DNA of 42,171 nucleotides from Rhodocyclaceae bacterium (GTDB lineage Bacteria > Pseudomonadota > Gammaproteobacteria > Burkholderiales > Rhodocyclaceae). The first letter of the stretch is position 1; each line of letters starts with the position of its first letter. The notes below the pieces were generated by a model. The model saw only the letters and a list, made by a program, of their open reading frames with translations, was not told the DNA's origin and did not search any database. The stretch lies in contig JAGRFQ010000026.1 in NCBI GenBank assembly GCA_020445945.1, positions 1 to 42,171 of the forward strand. Direction: 5' to 3'. The position numbers and the translations under genes are program-made. Shown in pieces: positions 16,543 through 22,758 of this stretch.

Positions 16543-17694
16543 ATGGCTGAAAAATTCTTTGCGCCGTGCCCGCGCGGTCTCGAACCGGGTCTTGAAGAAG
16601 AACTCACCGGACTGGGCGCCCGCAACGTGCACCCGGTGCACGGCGGTGTCGCCTTCACCGGCGACTGGGCGCTGGCCTGGGCGGTCAACCTCGAAAGCCG
16701 CCTCGCCACCCGCGTGCTGTGGCAAGTCGCCCACGGCCGCTACCGCGGCGAGCAAGACATCTACAAGCTCGCCTACGGCGTCACCTGGGCCAAGTGGTTC
16801 ACCCCCGAGCAGACGATGCGCGTCTACGTCACCGCCCGCCGCTCGCCGCTCAAGAGTCTGGAATTCATCACCCTGCGCATCAAGGACGCAGTGTGCGACC
16901 ACTTCCGCGCTGTGCGCGGCGAGCGCCCCAGCATCGACACCGCCAACCCCGACGTGCGCATCCACGCCTTCCTCACCGCCGACGAAGTCATGCTGTATGT
17001 CGACACCTCCGGCGAACCGCTCTACAAGCGCGGCTTCAAGCACGCCGCGGTCGAAGCCCCGCTCAAGGAAAACCTCGCCGCCGGCATCCTGCGCATGACC
17101 GGCTGGCACCCCTCCGAGGCGCTGCTCGACCCCATGTGCGGCTCCGGCACCTTCCTCATCGAAGCGGTGCAGATCGCCCTCGACATCGCCCCCGGCCTCG
17201 GCCGCCGCTTTGCCTTCGAATCGCTCAAGACCTGCGACGAAGCCGCCTGGCGCCGCCTCCGCCGCGCCGCCGAAGGCCGCCGCCGCCACGCCACCGGCCT
17301 GCCCATCTTCGGCTCCGACAGCGAAGCGGTGCAGGTCAAGCGCGCGCGCATCAACCTCGAAGCCGCCGGCCTCGCCGACATGGTGCGGCTGGAACAGGCC
17401 GAACTCACCGAACGCACCCCGCCCGCCGACGAAGGCGTGATGGTCGCCAACCCGCCCTACGGCGTGCGCATTGGCGAAACCACCGAACTGGCCGCGTTCT
17501 ACCCGAAGCTCGGCGACGCCCTCAAAGCCCGTTGGGCCGGCTGGCGCTGCTACTTCCTCTCCGCCGACCCCGAACTGCCCAAACTCATCCGCCTCAAGGC
17601 CAGCAAACGCACTCCGCTGTTCAACGGCGCGCTCGAATGCCGGGTGTTCGAATACCAGATGCGCGCCGGCTCGAACCGCCGCGAGAAGGCGTAG
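16543..17694 (+). CDS. rlmL: THUMP-domain class I rRNA methyltransferase (RlmL N-terminal-like, m2G23S type)
   Basis: 383 residues. An N-terminal THUMP RNA-binding region (about 45-160, beginning MAEKFFAPCPRGLEPGLEEEL) is followed by an SAM-dependent Rossmann domain with LLDPMCGSGTFLIEA (about 194-208) and the catalytic motif ANPPYGVRIGE (about 301). This matches the guanine-N2 methyltransferase half of E. coli RlmKL (23S rRNA G2445). The C-terminal RlmK half is absent, as is usual outside the enterics. GGGAG lies 7 bases before the ATG. It is the last gene before the integron remnant, and GC content drops soon after its stop. Confidence 0.85.
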   Translation: MAEKFFAPCPRGLEPGLEEELTGLGARNVHPVHGGVAFTGDWALAWAVNLESRLATRVLWQVAHGRYRGEQDIYKLAYGVTWAKWFTPEQTMRVYVTARRSPLKSLEFITLRIKDAVCDHFRAVRGERPSIDTANPDVRIHAFLTADEVMLYVDTSGEPLYKRGFKHAAVEAPLKENLAAGILRMTGWHPSEALLDPMCGSGTFLIEAVQIALDIAPGLGRRFAFESLKTCDEAAWRRLRRAAEGRRRHATGLPIFGSDSEAVQVKRARINLEAAGLADMVRLEQAELTERTPPADEGVMVANPPYGVRIGETTELAAFYPKLGDALKARWAGWRCYFLSADPELPKLIRLKASKRTPLFNGALECRVFEYQMRAGSNRREKA

Positions 17695-17811
17695 GGTGGG
17701 ATTCCTCCCGCCGAATGGACGCATGGGGACGGCGTAGGGTGCGCACCGCCCCCGAGCGGCCGCACACCCGGAACGTATTCGCGCCGCTTGGGGCGCTGAA
17801 GTTCGGTGAGC

Positions 17812-18080
17812 CTGCAAGACATTCCGGTACAGAAACAGAATCGCCGACAGCGCCTGATTGTGCGTCGCTGCCGCACACCGTCGGGCGCCTGGCAGCCAGT
17901 TCAGAAACGCGGTCACTGCCGCCGCGCCTATCTCCCTCCGATGCTTCAGGCGGTGGTAATGTACGAAAGCACGAACCCAATACACATATGCTTTTCGGTT
18001 CTCAGGTTATTGTGGCGATATCGGATTGAGGCCCTGAGCGGGTCCAGCCATCGTGGCGCGGGTTGCACAGCATCTGGCAT
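17812..18080 (-). pseudogene. Integron integrase remnant (intI), frameshifted and truncated
   Basis: The minus strand from ATG 18080 reads MPDAVQPAPRWLDPLRASIR then YRHNNLRTEK, which matches the N-terminal region of IntI tyrosine recombinases. The homology then continues in another frame, AYVYWVRAFVHYHRLKH then REIGAAAVTAFLNW and THNQALSAILFLYRNVL. The shift lies near 17991-17996, in the run read as AAAAG. Homology ends about 17812, and no catalytic domain (Arg-His-Arg-Tyr) remains between there and rlmL. The gene is therefore dead by both a frameshift and loss of its C-terminal two thirds. Its orientation, pointing away from the plus-strand cassettes that follow, is the standard integron arrangement and supports the identification. 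Identification rests on remembered IntI sequences, not a search. Confidence 0.8.
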
Positions 18081-18212
18081 GACAGGTACCGGAGGTGTAA
18101 GGGTGTGCAGTTTAGTATTGAGTGCGGGAAAAATGCAAAACGCATGTGACGTGCCTTTGGATGTAGACGCCAATCGTCAGATGTATATGTCATCTTTGAC
18201 GTCTACAACACG
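18081..18212. other. Probable attI/leader region of the integron
   Basis: This stretch lies between the intI start and the first cassette, where attI and the cassette promoter Pc normally sit. It ends in ACAACACG, followed by TTATGAC, the first bases of cassette 1, so the crossover point would be G18212/T18213. An imperfect hairpin, TGTAGACGCCAA (18162-18173) with TTGACGTCTACA (18196-18207), with inner arms AGATG/CATCT, borders the junction. No convincing -35/-10 pair for Pc and no clear LexA box were found. I see no gene in it; short open frames across it do not resemble proteins. Confidence 0.5.
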
Positions 18213-18649
18213 TTATGACTACAAGGAGTAAGAAATGAAATACACGCTTTTACTCTTATCAATATTACTTGTTGTTGGGTGCGCTAGTAACAAAGGCGGC
18301 TATAGAGCGGAAGCAGCTGTAGAACAGAAATTAATGACCATGAATAAAGATGAAGTGCTTATTGATTTAGGCCCGCCACATAAGAAAGTTAAAATTGATG
18401 AGGAGCGAGAATCTTGGCGGTACGAATCAGAAGTTGGTGGTTTGGCTGGAGGCGAGTGCACTTTGTCAATATTATTTAAAGGTGAAAAAGTAGTACAAGC
18501 TAAATTAAGTGCAAACGATCTTTCTTGGGTGTCATTCCCACTTGCGTCATGCTCAAAAATTATTCAAACATTAAGGTAAGTCATAACAATTTGTTCGTGT
18601 GTGACCGCCAAAAGCGCTGCGCGCTTTTTCGCCCCCCACAACTCAAACG
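18213..18649 (+). mobile_element. Integron gene cassette 1
   Basis: The cassette runs from TTATGAC after the attI junction to the G at 18649 in its own attC. The decisive feature is internal: the start TTATGAC is complementary to GTCATAA of the R'' box at 18580-18586, as required because both come from one attC in the free circular cassette. It carries a single gene whose start codon lies 22 bases from the cassette edge. It is clearly richer in AT than the flanking chromosome. Confidence 0.82.
18235..18579 (+). CDS. Cassette-borne small lipoprotein of unknown function
   Basis: 114 residues. The signal peptide MKYTLLLLSILLVVGCASNK contains the lipobox VVGC, so the mature protein would start at Cys16, be lipid-anchored, and probably sit in the periplasm or outer membrane (Ala-Ser at +2/+3 favours release to the outer membrane). 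The mature part, with KDEVLIDLGPPHKK and ESWRYES, resembles the small OmlA/BamE-type lipoprotein pattern in which a conserved Gly-Pro-Pro turn precedes a Tyr-rich strand. The resemblance is only suggestive. AAGGAG lies 9 bases before the ATG. Codon use is AT-rich, unlike the neighbouring chromosomal genes. It is the only gene of cassette 1. Confidence 0.8.
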   Translation: MKYTLLLLSILLVVGCASNKGGYRAEAAVEQKLMTMNKDEVLIDLGPPHKKVKIDEERESWRYESEVGGLAGGECTLSILFKGEKVVQAKLSANDLSWVSFPLASCSKIIQTLR

Positions 18650-18656
18650 TTAGGGG
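18580..18656. other. attC recombination site of cassette 1
   Basis: R'' box TCATAAC (18581-18587) and L'' TTTGTTCGTG lie on the left; CACAACTCAAA and the R' core GTTAGGG (18649-18655) lie on the right. The right half reversed, TTTGAGTTGTG, pairs with the left half apart from the extra base typical of attC sites. The segments AACAATTTGTTC and AACTCAAACGTTAG closely follow the arms of the well-known aadA-type attC. The centre forms a hairpin, AAAAGCGC-TGC-GCGCTTTT (18610-18628). The site begins immediately after the lipoprotein stop. About 77 bases long, within the normal range. Confidence 0.85.
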
Positions 18657-19045
18657 CACTCGTGCATCCGGAGATTCAAGAGTTGGCGAAGTTGCTGGAA
18701 AGGATCCACTTGCTTCTCGCAAAGTATGGAGAGAAGCATTGGTCTGCTTGGCTCGCGAGAGATGCTCGCCTTATTCGCAATCTGGACCTGTATGGGGTTG
18801 AACATTTCTTGTCCGCCTTTGGCGGCATGGGCAGCATCAATGATTTGGTGCTGCATCCCATCAATGACCACCAAAACCGAGAAGGTGAAATCGATGCTGC
18901 CAATATAGAACTAGGCACATTGCTGGAGGAGGCATACAAGTTGGGCAAGAAACTTTACGCTGAGAAAGCCAGTGAACGGTAATGCCCCTAACCCGGCAGT
19001 CGAGTGGACCTGCGCGAAAAGCCGCGCAAGCTGCTCACTTCTACG
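18650..19045 (+). mobile_element. Integron gene cassette 2
   Basis: The cassette starts TTAGGGGC after the crossover G at 18649. Its own attC carries the R'' box GCCCCTAAC (18984-18992), exactly complementary to that start. It holds one gene, starting 12 bases from the cassette edge. The right junction is degenerate (GGTAGGC at 19045-19051 in place of GTTAGGC), so the far end is less certain than the near end. Confidence 0.78.
18662..18982 (+). CDS. Cassette-borne uncharacterised protein of 106 residues
   Basis: The protein starts at GTG 18662. The ribosome-binding site AGGGG is provided by the attC core that begins the cassette, so translation signal and recombination site are fused. It is a helical, soluble, charged protein: PEIQELAKLLERIHLLLAKY, then EKHWSAWLARDARLIRN, YGVEHFLSAFGGMGSINDLV and a C-terminal helix LLEEAYKLGKKLYAEK. 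There is no signal peptide or membrane segment. The YGVEH-LSAFGGMGS-ND-VL pattern is one I associate with an uncharacterised family common in proteobacteria and cassettes (possibly DUF6966), but I cannot confirm it. Function unknown. Confidence 0.78.
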   Translation: MHPEIQELAKLLERIHLLLAKYGEKHWSAWLARDARLIRNLDLYGVEHFLSAFGGMGSINDLVLHPINDHQNREGEIDAANIELGTLLEEAYKLGKKLYAEKASER

Positions 19046-19051
19046 GTAGGC
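18984..19051. other. attC recombination site of cassette 2, with damaged R' core
   Basis: GCCCCTAACCCGGCAGTCGAG opens the site and matches the common attC left arm. CTGCTCACTTCTACGGTAGGC closes it. The central stem TGCGCG (19011-19016) pairs with CGCGCA (19023-19028). The R' core reads GGTAGGC instead of the GTTRRRY consensus, so the T next to the crossover is lost. Integrases depend strongly on that core, so this site is probably inactive. The site begins right after the stop of the cassette 2 gene. Confidence 0.72.
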
Positions 19052-19114
19052 AACAGAAGAAAGAAATCGGGCTTTGAAAGGCTGCTGGAATCGCTATCTG
19101 TTCCAGCTCAAAGC

Positions 19115-19405
19115 TCATAAGTGGAGCGAAGGCTCCATTGACTGGTGCAGCACATCGATAATTTCAATGTGGGCATCACTAATGCGGTAATAGATATGGT
19201 GCTTTTCAGCCGGCACGCTGTAATAGCCTTGTTTAATCTCGTCGCGCTGGCGGCCCTTTTTGGGGTTGGCGGCAGCGGCCCGCATTTGCTTTCGTAGTGC
19301 AGTCAAATATTTCTTTCTTTGGCGCTCGCCGAAGTTCTTGAGGGTGTAGTCGCTAATCTGAATGAGGCTTCTTTCAGCCTGGGGCGAGAGGTCGTACTTC
19401 GCCAT
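19115..19405 (-). CDS. parE: ParE/RelE-superfamily toxin of a type II toxin-antitoxin pair
   Basis: 96 residues. MAKYDLSPQAERSLIQISDY begins the fold, followed by a helix with LTALRKQMRAAAANPKKG, then RDEIKQGYYSV, KHHIYYRISDAHIEIIDVLH. This is the compact ParE/RelE toxin fold, and ParE proteins usually poison DNA gyrase. Its ATG overlaps the antitoxin stop by one base (TAATG), giving translational coupling. It lies on the strand opposite to the integron cassettes, with its own promoter upstream of parD, as is common for toxin-antitoxin cassettes in chromosomal integrons. ParE is favoured over RelE because the partner is ParD-like. Confidence 0.88.
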   Translation of the reverse strand: MAKYDLSPQAERSLIQISDYTLKNFGERQRKKYLTALRKQMRAAAANPKKGRQRDEIKQGYYSVPAEKHHIYYRISDAHIEIIDVLHQSMEPSLHL

Positions 19406-19641
19406 TAACCGATCAAACGATCCATGACAGATTCACCATCAAGGCCTTTGCCTTGGTCCAGTTCAGCCTCTCCGGCCGCCAGCGTTTTCCGCAGCAGGTC
19501 CAGTTTGGCTTCTTCTTGCTCTAAAAGCCGCATGCCAGCACGAACGGCTTCGCTGGCTGAGGCGTAACGACCTGCTCTTACGCGCTCATCAACAAAGTCG
19601 GTAAAGTGACTGCCAAGAGAGATGCTGGTGTTTCGTCCCAT
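19405..19641 (-). CDS. parD: ParD-like antitoxin (ribbon-helix-helix)
   Basis: 78 residues. The N-terminal MGRNTSISLGSHFTDFVDER, then YASASEAVRAGMRLLEQEE, is the ribbon-helix-helix DNA-binding part of ParD/CC2985-type antitoxins (about 1-50). The C-terminal part (about 50-78) would wrap the toxin. It binds DNA as a dimer, and a matching palindrome overlaps its promoter (see 19674-19702), which supports autorepression. It is first in the operon, with the toxin directly coupled behind it. Assignment by sequence pattern and by gene order. Confidence 0.87.
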   Translation of the reverse strand: MGRNTSISLGSHFTDFVDERVRAGRYASASEAVRAGMRLLEQEEAKLDLLRKTLAAGEAELDQGKGLDGESVMDRLIG

Positions 19642-19673
19642 GTCGGGTTCCTCGCAATAGCGGAGAGGTTGTT

Positions 19674-19702
19674 ATGTTACCAATATTTGGTACTACAGCC
19701 AA
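19674..19702 (-). promoter_or_regulatory. parDE promoter with palindromic operator
   Basis: On the minus strand a -35-like TTGGCT (19702-19697) and a -10-like TAACAT (19679-19674) are separated by 17 bases. The spacer holds most of a perfect palindrome, TACCAA-ATA-TTGGTA (19692-19678). An operator between the promoter elements is what is expected for an antitoxin that represses its own operon. The -10 lies about 33 bases before the parD start codon. The individual promoter boxes are only moderate matches. Confidence 0.6.
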
Positions 19703-20002
19703 GGGGAGGGGGCGTTGGCGAGCAGGTGGCTAGGCGCTGGGGCGATTCATCCCGGGGGGCGGGGGGTGTCGACCGGACGGCTGCAGGGGCGCGCAGCGAG
19801 CCTGTATGCGGCGCTCGGGGTGAAGCTGGCTTTGAGCGAGCGGTGAAGCGTGGGGCCGATGTGGTCAGCGACTTTGTAGGGTGTCCACCCGGTGCTCACC
19901 CCAGCGTGCCTTTGACCACGGATGTACGCGCGGGCAGCCAAGCTGCCCACGCGACTCAGCGGGTTGGTTCAAACCGGCGGGAGGAGGCGTTGGGCGCGGC
20001 GC
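19703..20002. other. Gene-free stretch between the toxin-antitoxin pair and the hemerythrin pseudogene
   Basis: GC content returns to chromosomal level. Open frames on both strands are compositional and match no family I know. A hairpin GGCAGC-CAA-GCTGCC lies near 19934-19948. A short element GTAGGGTGTCCACCC (19876-19890) resembles one beyond the other side of the integron (17734-17748). No third attC with an intact GTTRRRY core was found here, so the right edge of the integron is missing or eroded. Confidence 0.5.
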
Positions 20003-20437
20003 TCAGCCGCGGCCGAGCAGGCGGTCGAACCAGCCGACCTTTTTCTTTGCCTTGACGGGCTCGGGGGCGTGGGCCCCGTGGTGCTCGCGGTGTTAGTTCC
20101 CGAAGCGCAGGTCGTGGGTCATGATGTGGCCGATCAGCCACTTGTTGAGGAAGCGCCGCAGTTCCTGAATGCGATCGTCGTCCCACGAGTCGCTGGCGCT
20201 GAGGAAGGCGGCGACTGTGGTGCTGAATTCCTCGTGCAGTTTGAGGTGGGCCGGAAAGTCCGGGTAACCACTGTCTTCCATCAGTTGCTGTTCGTTGGAA
20301 AAGTCGGTCACGACATACTCAAGCAGTTCATCGAGCGTGGCATCCACCGTGCTCACGTCAAGCTACTTGACCAGCGCAAACAGATGCTGGTGCTCGCTGT
20401 CGACCTGCGGCATCCACAGCAGGAGCCGGTCGCGGGT
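20003..20437 (-). pseudogene. Bacteriohemerythrin pseudogene with two in-frame stops
   Basis: One minus-strand frame reads DRLLLWMPQVDSEHQHLF-ALVK, stop TAG (20365-20363), LDVSTVDATLDELLEYVV and so on to WLIGHIMTHDLRFGN, stop TAA (20095-20093), then HREHHGAHAPEPVKAKKK-VGWFDRLLGRG and a final TGA at 20005-20003. The last piece is a typical C-terminal tail of long bacteriohemerythrins, so both internal stops interrupt one former protein. A helix segment between ALVK and STVD also looks shortened. The iron ligand His usually found before Phe in the second helix is Asp here (VTDFSNEQ), while the HLKLH and HIMTHD ligands remain. It follows pilU on the same strand. The inner piece alone (87 residues from GTG 20356) could still be translated but lacks the first ligand helix. 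Confidence 0.78.
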
Positions 20438-20453
20438 GCAGTGAGAGTGGGGG

Positions 20454-21587
20454 CTACACAATATCGAGGTGCTGTATCCCCGCGCCGAGGTCTTTGTCGC
20501 CGTGTTTGCTGTTGAGTTTGATCTGCAGGCGCAGGTCGTTGACCGAGTCGGCGTTGCGCAGGGCGTCTTCGTAGCTGATGAGTTCGTCTTCGTGGAGTTT
20601 GAACAGGGCCTGGTCGAAGGTCTGCATGCCGAGTTCGGAGGAGCGCTTCATGACTTCTTTGACCTCCGAGACTTCGCCCTTGAAGATGAGGTCGGAGATC
20701 AGCGGTGAGTTGAGCATGATCTCCACCGCGGGGACGCGCCCCTTGCGGCCGACCATGGGCAGCAGGCGCTGCGAGATCATGGCGCGCAGGTTGAGCGAGA
20801 GGTCCATCAGCAGTTGCTGGCGGCGCTCTTCGGGGAAGAAGTTGATGATCCGGTCGATGGCCTGGTTGGCGCTGTTGGCGTGCAGGGTGGCGAGGCACAG
20901 GTGGCCGGTTTCGGCGAAGGCGATGGCGTGGTCCATGGTTTCGCGGTCGCGGATTTCGCCCATCAGGATCACGTCGGGTGCCTGACGCAGGGTGTTCTTG
21001 AGGGCGATGCTCCAGTCTTCGGTGTCGATGCCCACTTCGCGCTGGGTGATGATGCAGTTCTTGTGCTGGTGTACGTATTCGACCGGGTCTTCGACGGTGA
21101 TGATGTGGCCGTAGCTGTGTTCGTTGCGGTAGTCGACCATCGCCGCCAGCGAGGTGGTCTTGCCGGTGCCGGTGCCGCCGACGAAGATGACCAGCCCGCG
21201 CTTGGCCATGGCGATTTCGCGCAGTACGGTGGGCAGGCCGAGTTCGTCGAGCGTGGGGATTTTCTGCGCGATGGTGCGCAGCACGCAGCCGACGCGGCCT
21301 TGCTGCACATAGGCGTTGACGCGGAAGCGGCCGATGTTGGCCGGCGAGATGGCGAAGTTGCACTCCTTGGTGGCTTCGAACTCGGCGGCCTGCTTGTCGT
21401 TCATGATCGCGCGCGCCAGCTCTGTGGTGTGCTGCGGCGAGAGGATCTGGTTCGACTGCGGCACGATGCGCCCGTCGATCTTGATCGCGGGCGGGAAGCC
21501 GGCGGTGATGAACAGGTCGGACCCGTTTTTCTGCACCATCAGGCGCAACAGGTCCTGCATGAATTTGAGGGACTGATCGCGTTCCAT
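20454..21587 (-). CDS. pilU: Type IV pilus retraction-associated ATPase PilU
   Basis: 377 residues, PilT/GspE secretion-ATPase superfamily. An N-terminal PAS-like domain (about 1-110) precedes the ATPase core with Walker A GGTGTGKTTS (about 138-147), Asp box ITVEDPVEYVHQHK, Walker B DVILMGEIRD and His box LATLHANS. A C-terminal tail beyond the PilT length, rich in charged residues, distinguishes PilU from PilT. PilU supports PilT-dependent pilus retraction at the cytoplasmic face of the machine. It lies 27 bases behind pilT. The pilG-chpA cluster that controls pilus motors is elsewhere in this window. Confidence 0.93.
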   Translation of the reverse strand: MERDQSLKFMQDLLRLMVQKNGSDLFITAGFPPAIKIDGRIVPQSNQILSPQHTTELARAIMNDKQAAEFEATKECNFAISPANIGRFRVNAYVQQGRVGCVLRTIAQKIPTLDELGLPTVLREIAMAKRGLVIFVGGTGTGKTTSLAAMVDYRNEHSYGHIITVEDPVEYVHQHKNCIITQREVGIDTEDWSIALKNTLRQAPDVILMGEIRDRETMDHAIAFAETGHLCLATLHANSANQAIDRIINFFPEERRQQLLMDLSLNLRAMISQRLLPMVGRKGRVPAVEIMLNSPLISDLIFKGEVSEVKEVMKRSSELGMQTFDQALFKLHEDELISYEDALRNADSVNDLRLQIKLNSKHGDKDLGAGIQHLDIV

Positions 21588-21614
21588 CCAGTGCTCCGTT
21601 GAGTGTCGCCGGGC

Positions 21615-22658
21615 TTAACCGGGGAAGTTGTCCTTGTTCTGGGCGCGCAGCCGGGCTTCCGAGGCGGACACCACGTTGCGTCGCACCAGGTCGGCCAGAC
21701 ACTGGTCGAGGGTCTGCATGCCGACATTCTGGCCCGTCTGGATCGCGGAGTACATCTGCGCGATCTTGTTTTCGCGGATCAGGTTGCGGATCGCGGGGGT
21801 GCCGATCATGATTTCGTGCGCGGCCACGCGGCTCTTGCCATCCTTGGTCTTGAGCAGGGTCTGGGCGATGACCGCGCGCAGCGATTCGGACAGCATCGCG
21901 CGCATCATGTCTTTTTCGGCGGCCGGGAAGACGTCGATGATCCGGTCGATGGTCTTGGCGGCGGACGAGGTGTGCAGGGTGCCGAACACGAGGTGGCCGG
22001 TTTCGGCCGCGGTAAGCGCGAGGCGAATGGTTTCGAGGTCGCGCATCTCGCCCACCAGCACCACGTCCGGGTCTTCGCGCAGCGCCGAGCGCAGGGCGTT
22101 GTTGAACGACAGCGTGTCGCGATGCACTTCGCGCTGGTTGATGAGGCAGCGCTTGGATTCGTGCACGAATTCGATCGGGTCTTCCACCGTCAGGATGTGG
22201 CCGTAGTGGTTCTCGTTGATGTAGTCGACCATCGCCGCGAGGGTGGTCGACTTGCCCGAGCCGGTCGGCCCGGTGACCAGCACGATGCCGCGCGGGTGCT
22301 CCGAGATTTCCTTGAAAATCTTTGGCGCGTTGAGCTCTTCGAGGGTCAGCACCGTGGAGGGAATGGTCCGGAACACGGCCGCCGCGCCGCGTTCCTGATT
22401 GAAGGCGTTGACCCGGAAGCGCGCCAGATTGGGCACCGAGAACGAGAAGTCGGCCTCCAGCATTTCCTCGTACTGCTTGCGCTGGCCGTCGTTCATGATG
22501 TCATACACCATGGCGTGCACGTCTTTGTGCTCCATCGCCGGCAGGTTGATGCGGCGCACGTCGCCATGTACGCGGATCATCGGTGGCAGGCCGGCGGAGA
22601 GGTGCAGGTCGGAAGCCTGGTTCTTGACTGAGAAGGCGAGGAGTTCGGTGATGTCCAT
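21615..22658 (-). CDS. pilT: Type IV pilus retraction ATPase PilT
   Basis: 347 residues, the normal PilT length. It begins MDITELLAFSVKNQASDLHL. Walker A GPTGSGKST, Asp box LTVEDPIEFVHESK, Walker B DVVLVGEMRDLET, His box FGTLHTSSAAKT and the PilT-specific C-terminal helix (around AIRNLIRENKIAQMYS) are all intact. The hexameric motor disassembles pilin fibres and powers twitching. It is first in a pilT-pilU pair and divergent from yggS, the common arrangement in beta- and gammaproteobacteria. Confidence 0.96.
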   Translation of the reverse strand: MDITELLAFSVKNQASDLHLSAGLPPMIRVHGDVRRINLPAMEHKDVHAMVYDIMNDGQRKQYEEMLEADFSFSVPNLARFRVNAFNQERGAAAVFRTIPSTVLTLEELNAPKIFKEISEHPRGIVLVTGPTGSGKSTTLAAMVDYINENHYGHILTVEDPIEFVHESKRCLINQREVHRDTLSFNNALRSALREDPDVVLVGEMRDLETIRLALTAAETGHLVFGTLHTSSAAKTIDRIIDVFPAAEKDMMRAMLSESLRAVIAQTLLKTKDGKSRVAAHEIMIGTPAIRNLIRENKIAQMYSAIQTGQNVGMQTLDQCLADLVRRNVVSASEARLRAQNKDNFPG

Positions 22659-22703
22659 GGGCGGTGTCGAGATCCTGAGGTCGGATGGGCGGGAGAGGCG
22701 CGA

Positions 22704-22712
22704 TGCTATAAT
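22704..22712 (+). promoter_or_regulatory. Extended -10 promoter for the yggS-proC operon
   Basis: TGCTATAAT, a perfect extended -10 element, lies about 47 bases before the yggS ATG in the pilT-yggS divergent gap. No good -35 sequence is found at the usual spacing, which is normal for extended -10 promoters. Confidence 0.65.
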
Positions 22713-22758
22713 TTTTCGGGTTGTGAACGCGTTTCTTTAGGCGCCGGCCGATCCTTAT

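Noticed and set aside
15184-17985. A very long minus-strand open frame (over 900 codons) opposite the epimerase, hemJ and rlmL genes
   Set aside because: It is a by-product of high GC content. Its composition is Ala/Gly/Arg/His-rich and matches no family, apart from the first about 58 codons, which are the intI remnant. Similar long frames opposite hupV, the DUF255 gene, the GGDEF-EAL gene and chpA were dropped for the same reason.
18135-18218. A third, upstream attC site (GCAAAAC ... GTTATGA)
   Set aside because: The left part lacks a proper R'' box and no cassette start complementary to it exists upstream. The position between intI and the first cassette fits attI better.
17806-18231. A plus-strand open frame of 141 codons across the intI remnant
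   Set aside because: It lies antisense to the integrase homology, shows no recognisable domain, and crosses the attI junction.
20093-20356. An intact 87-residue hemerythrin gene starting at GTG 20356
   Set aside because: The same frame continues upstream through a TAG into the missing first ligand helix, and downstream through the TAA into a typical C-terminal tail, so it is the middle of a broken gene.
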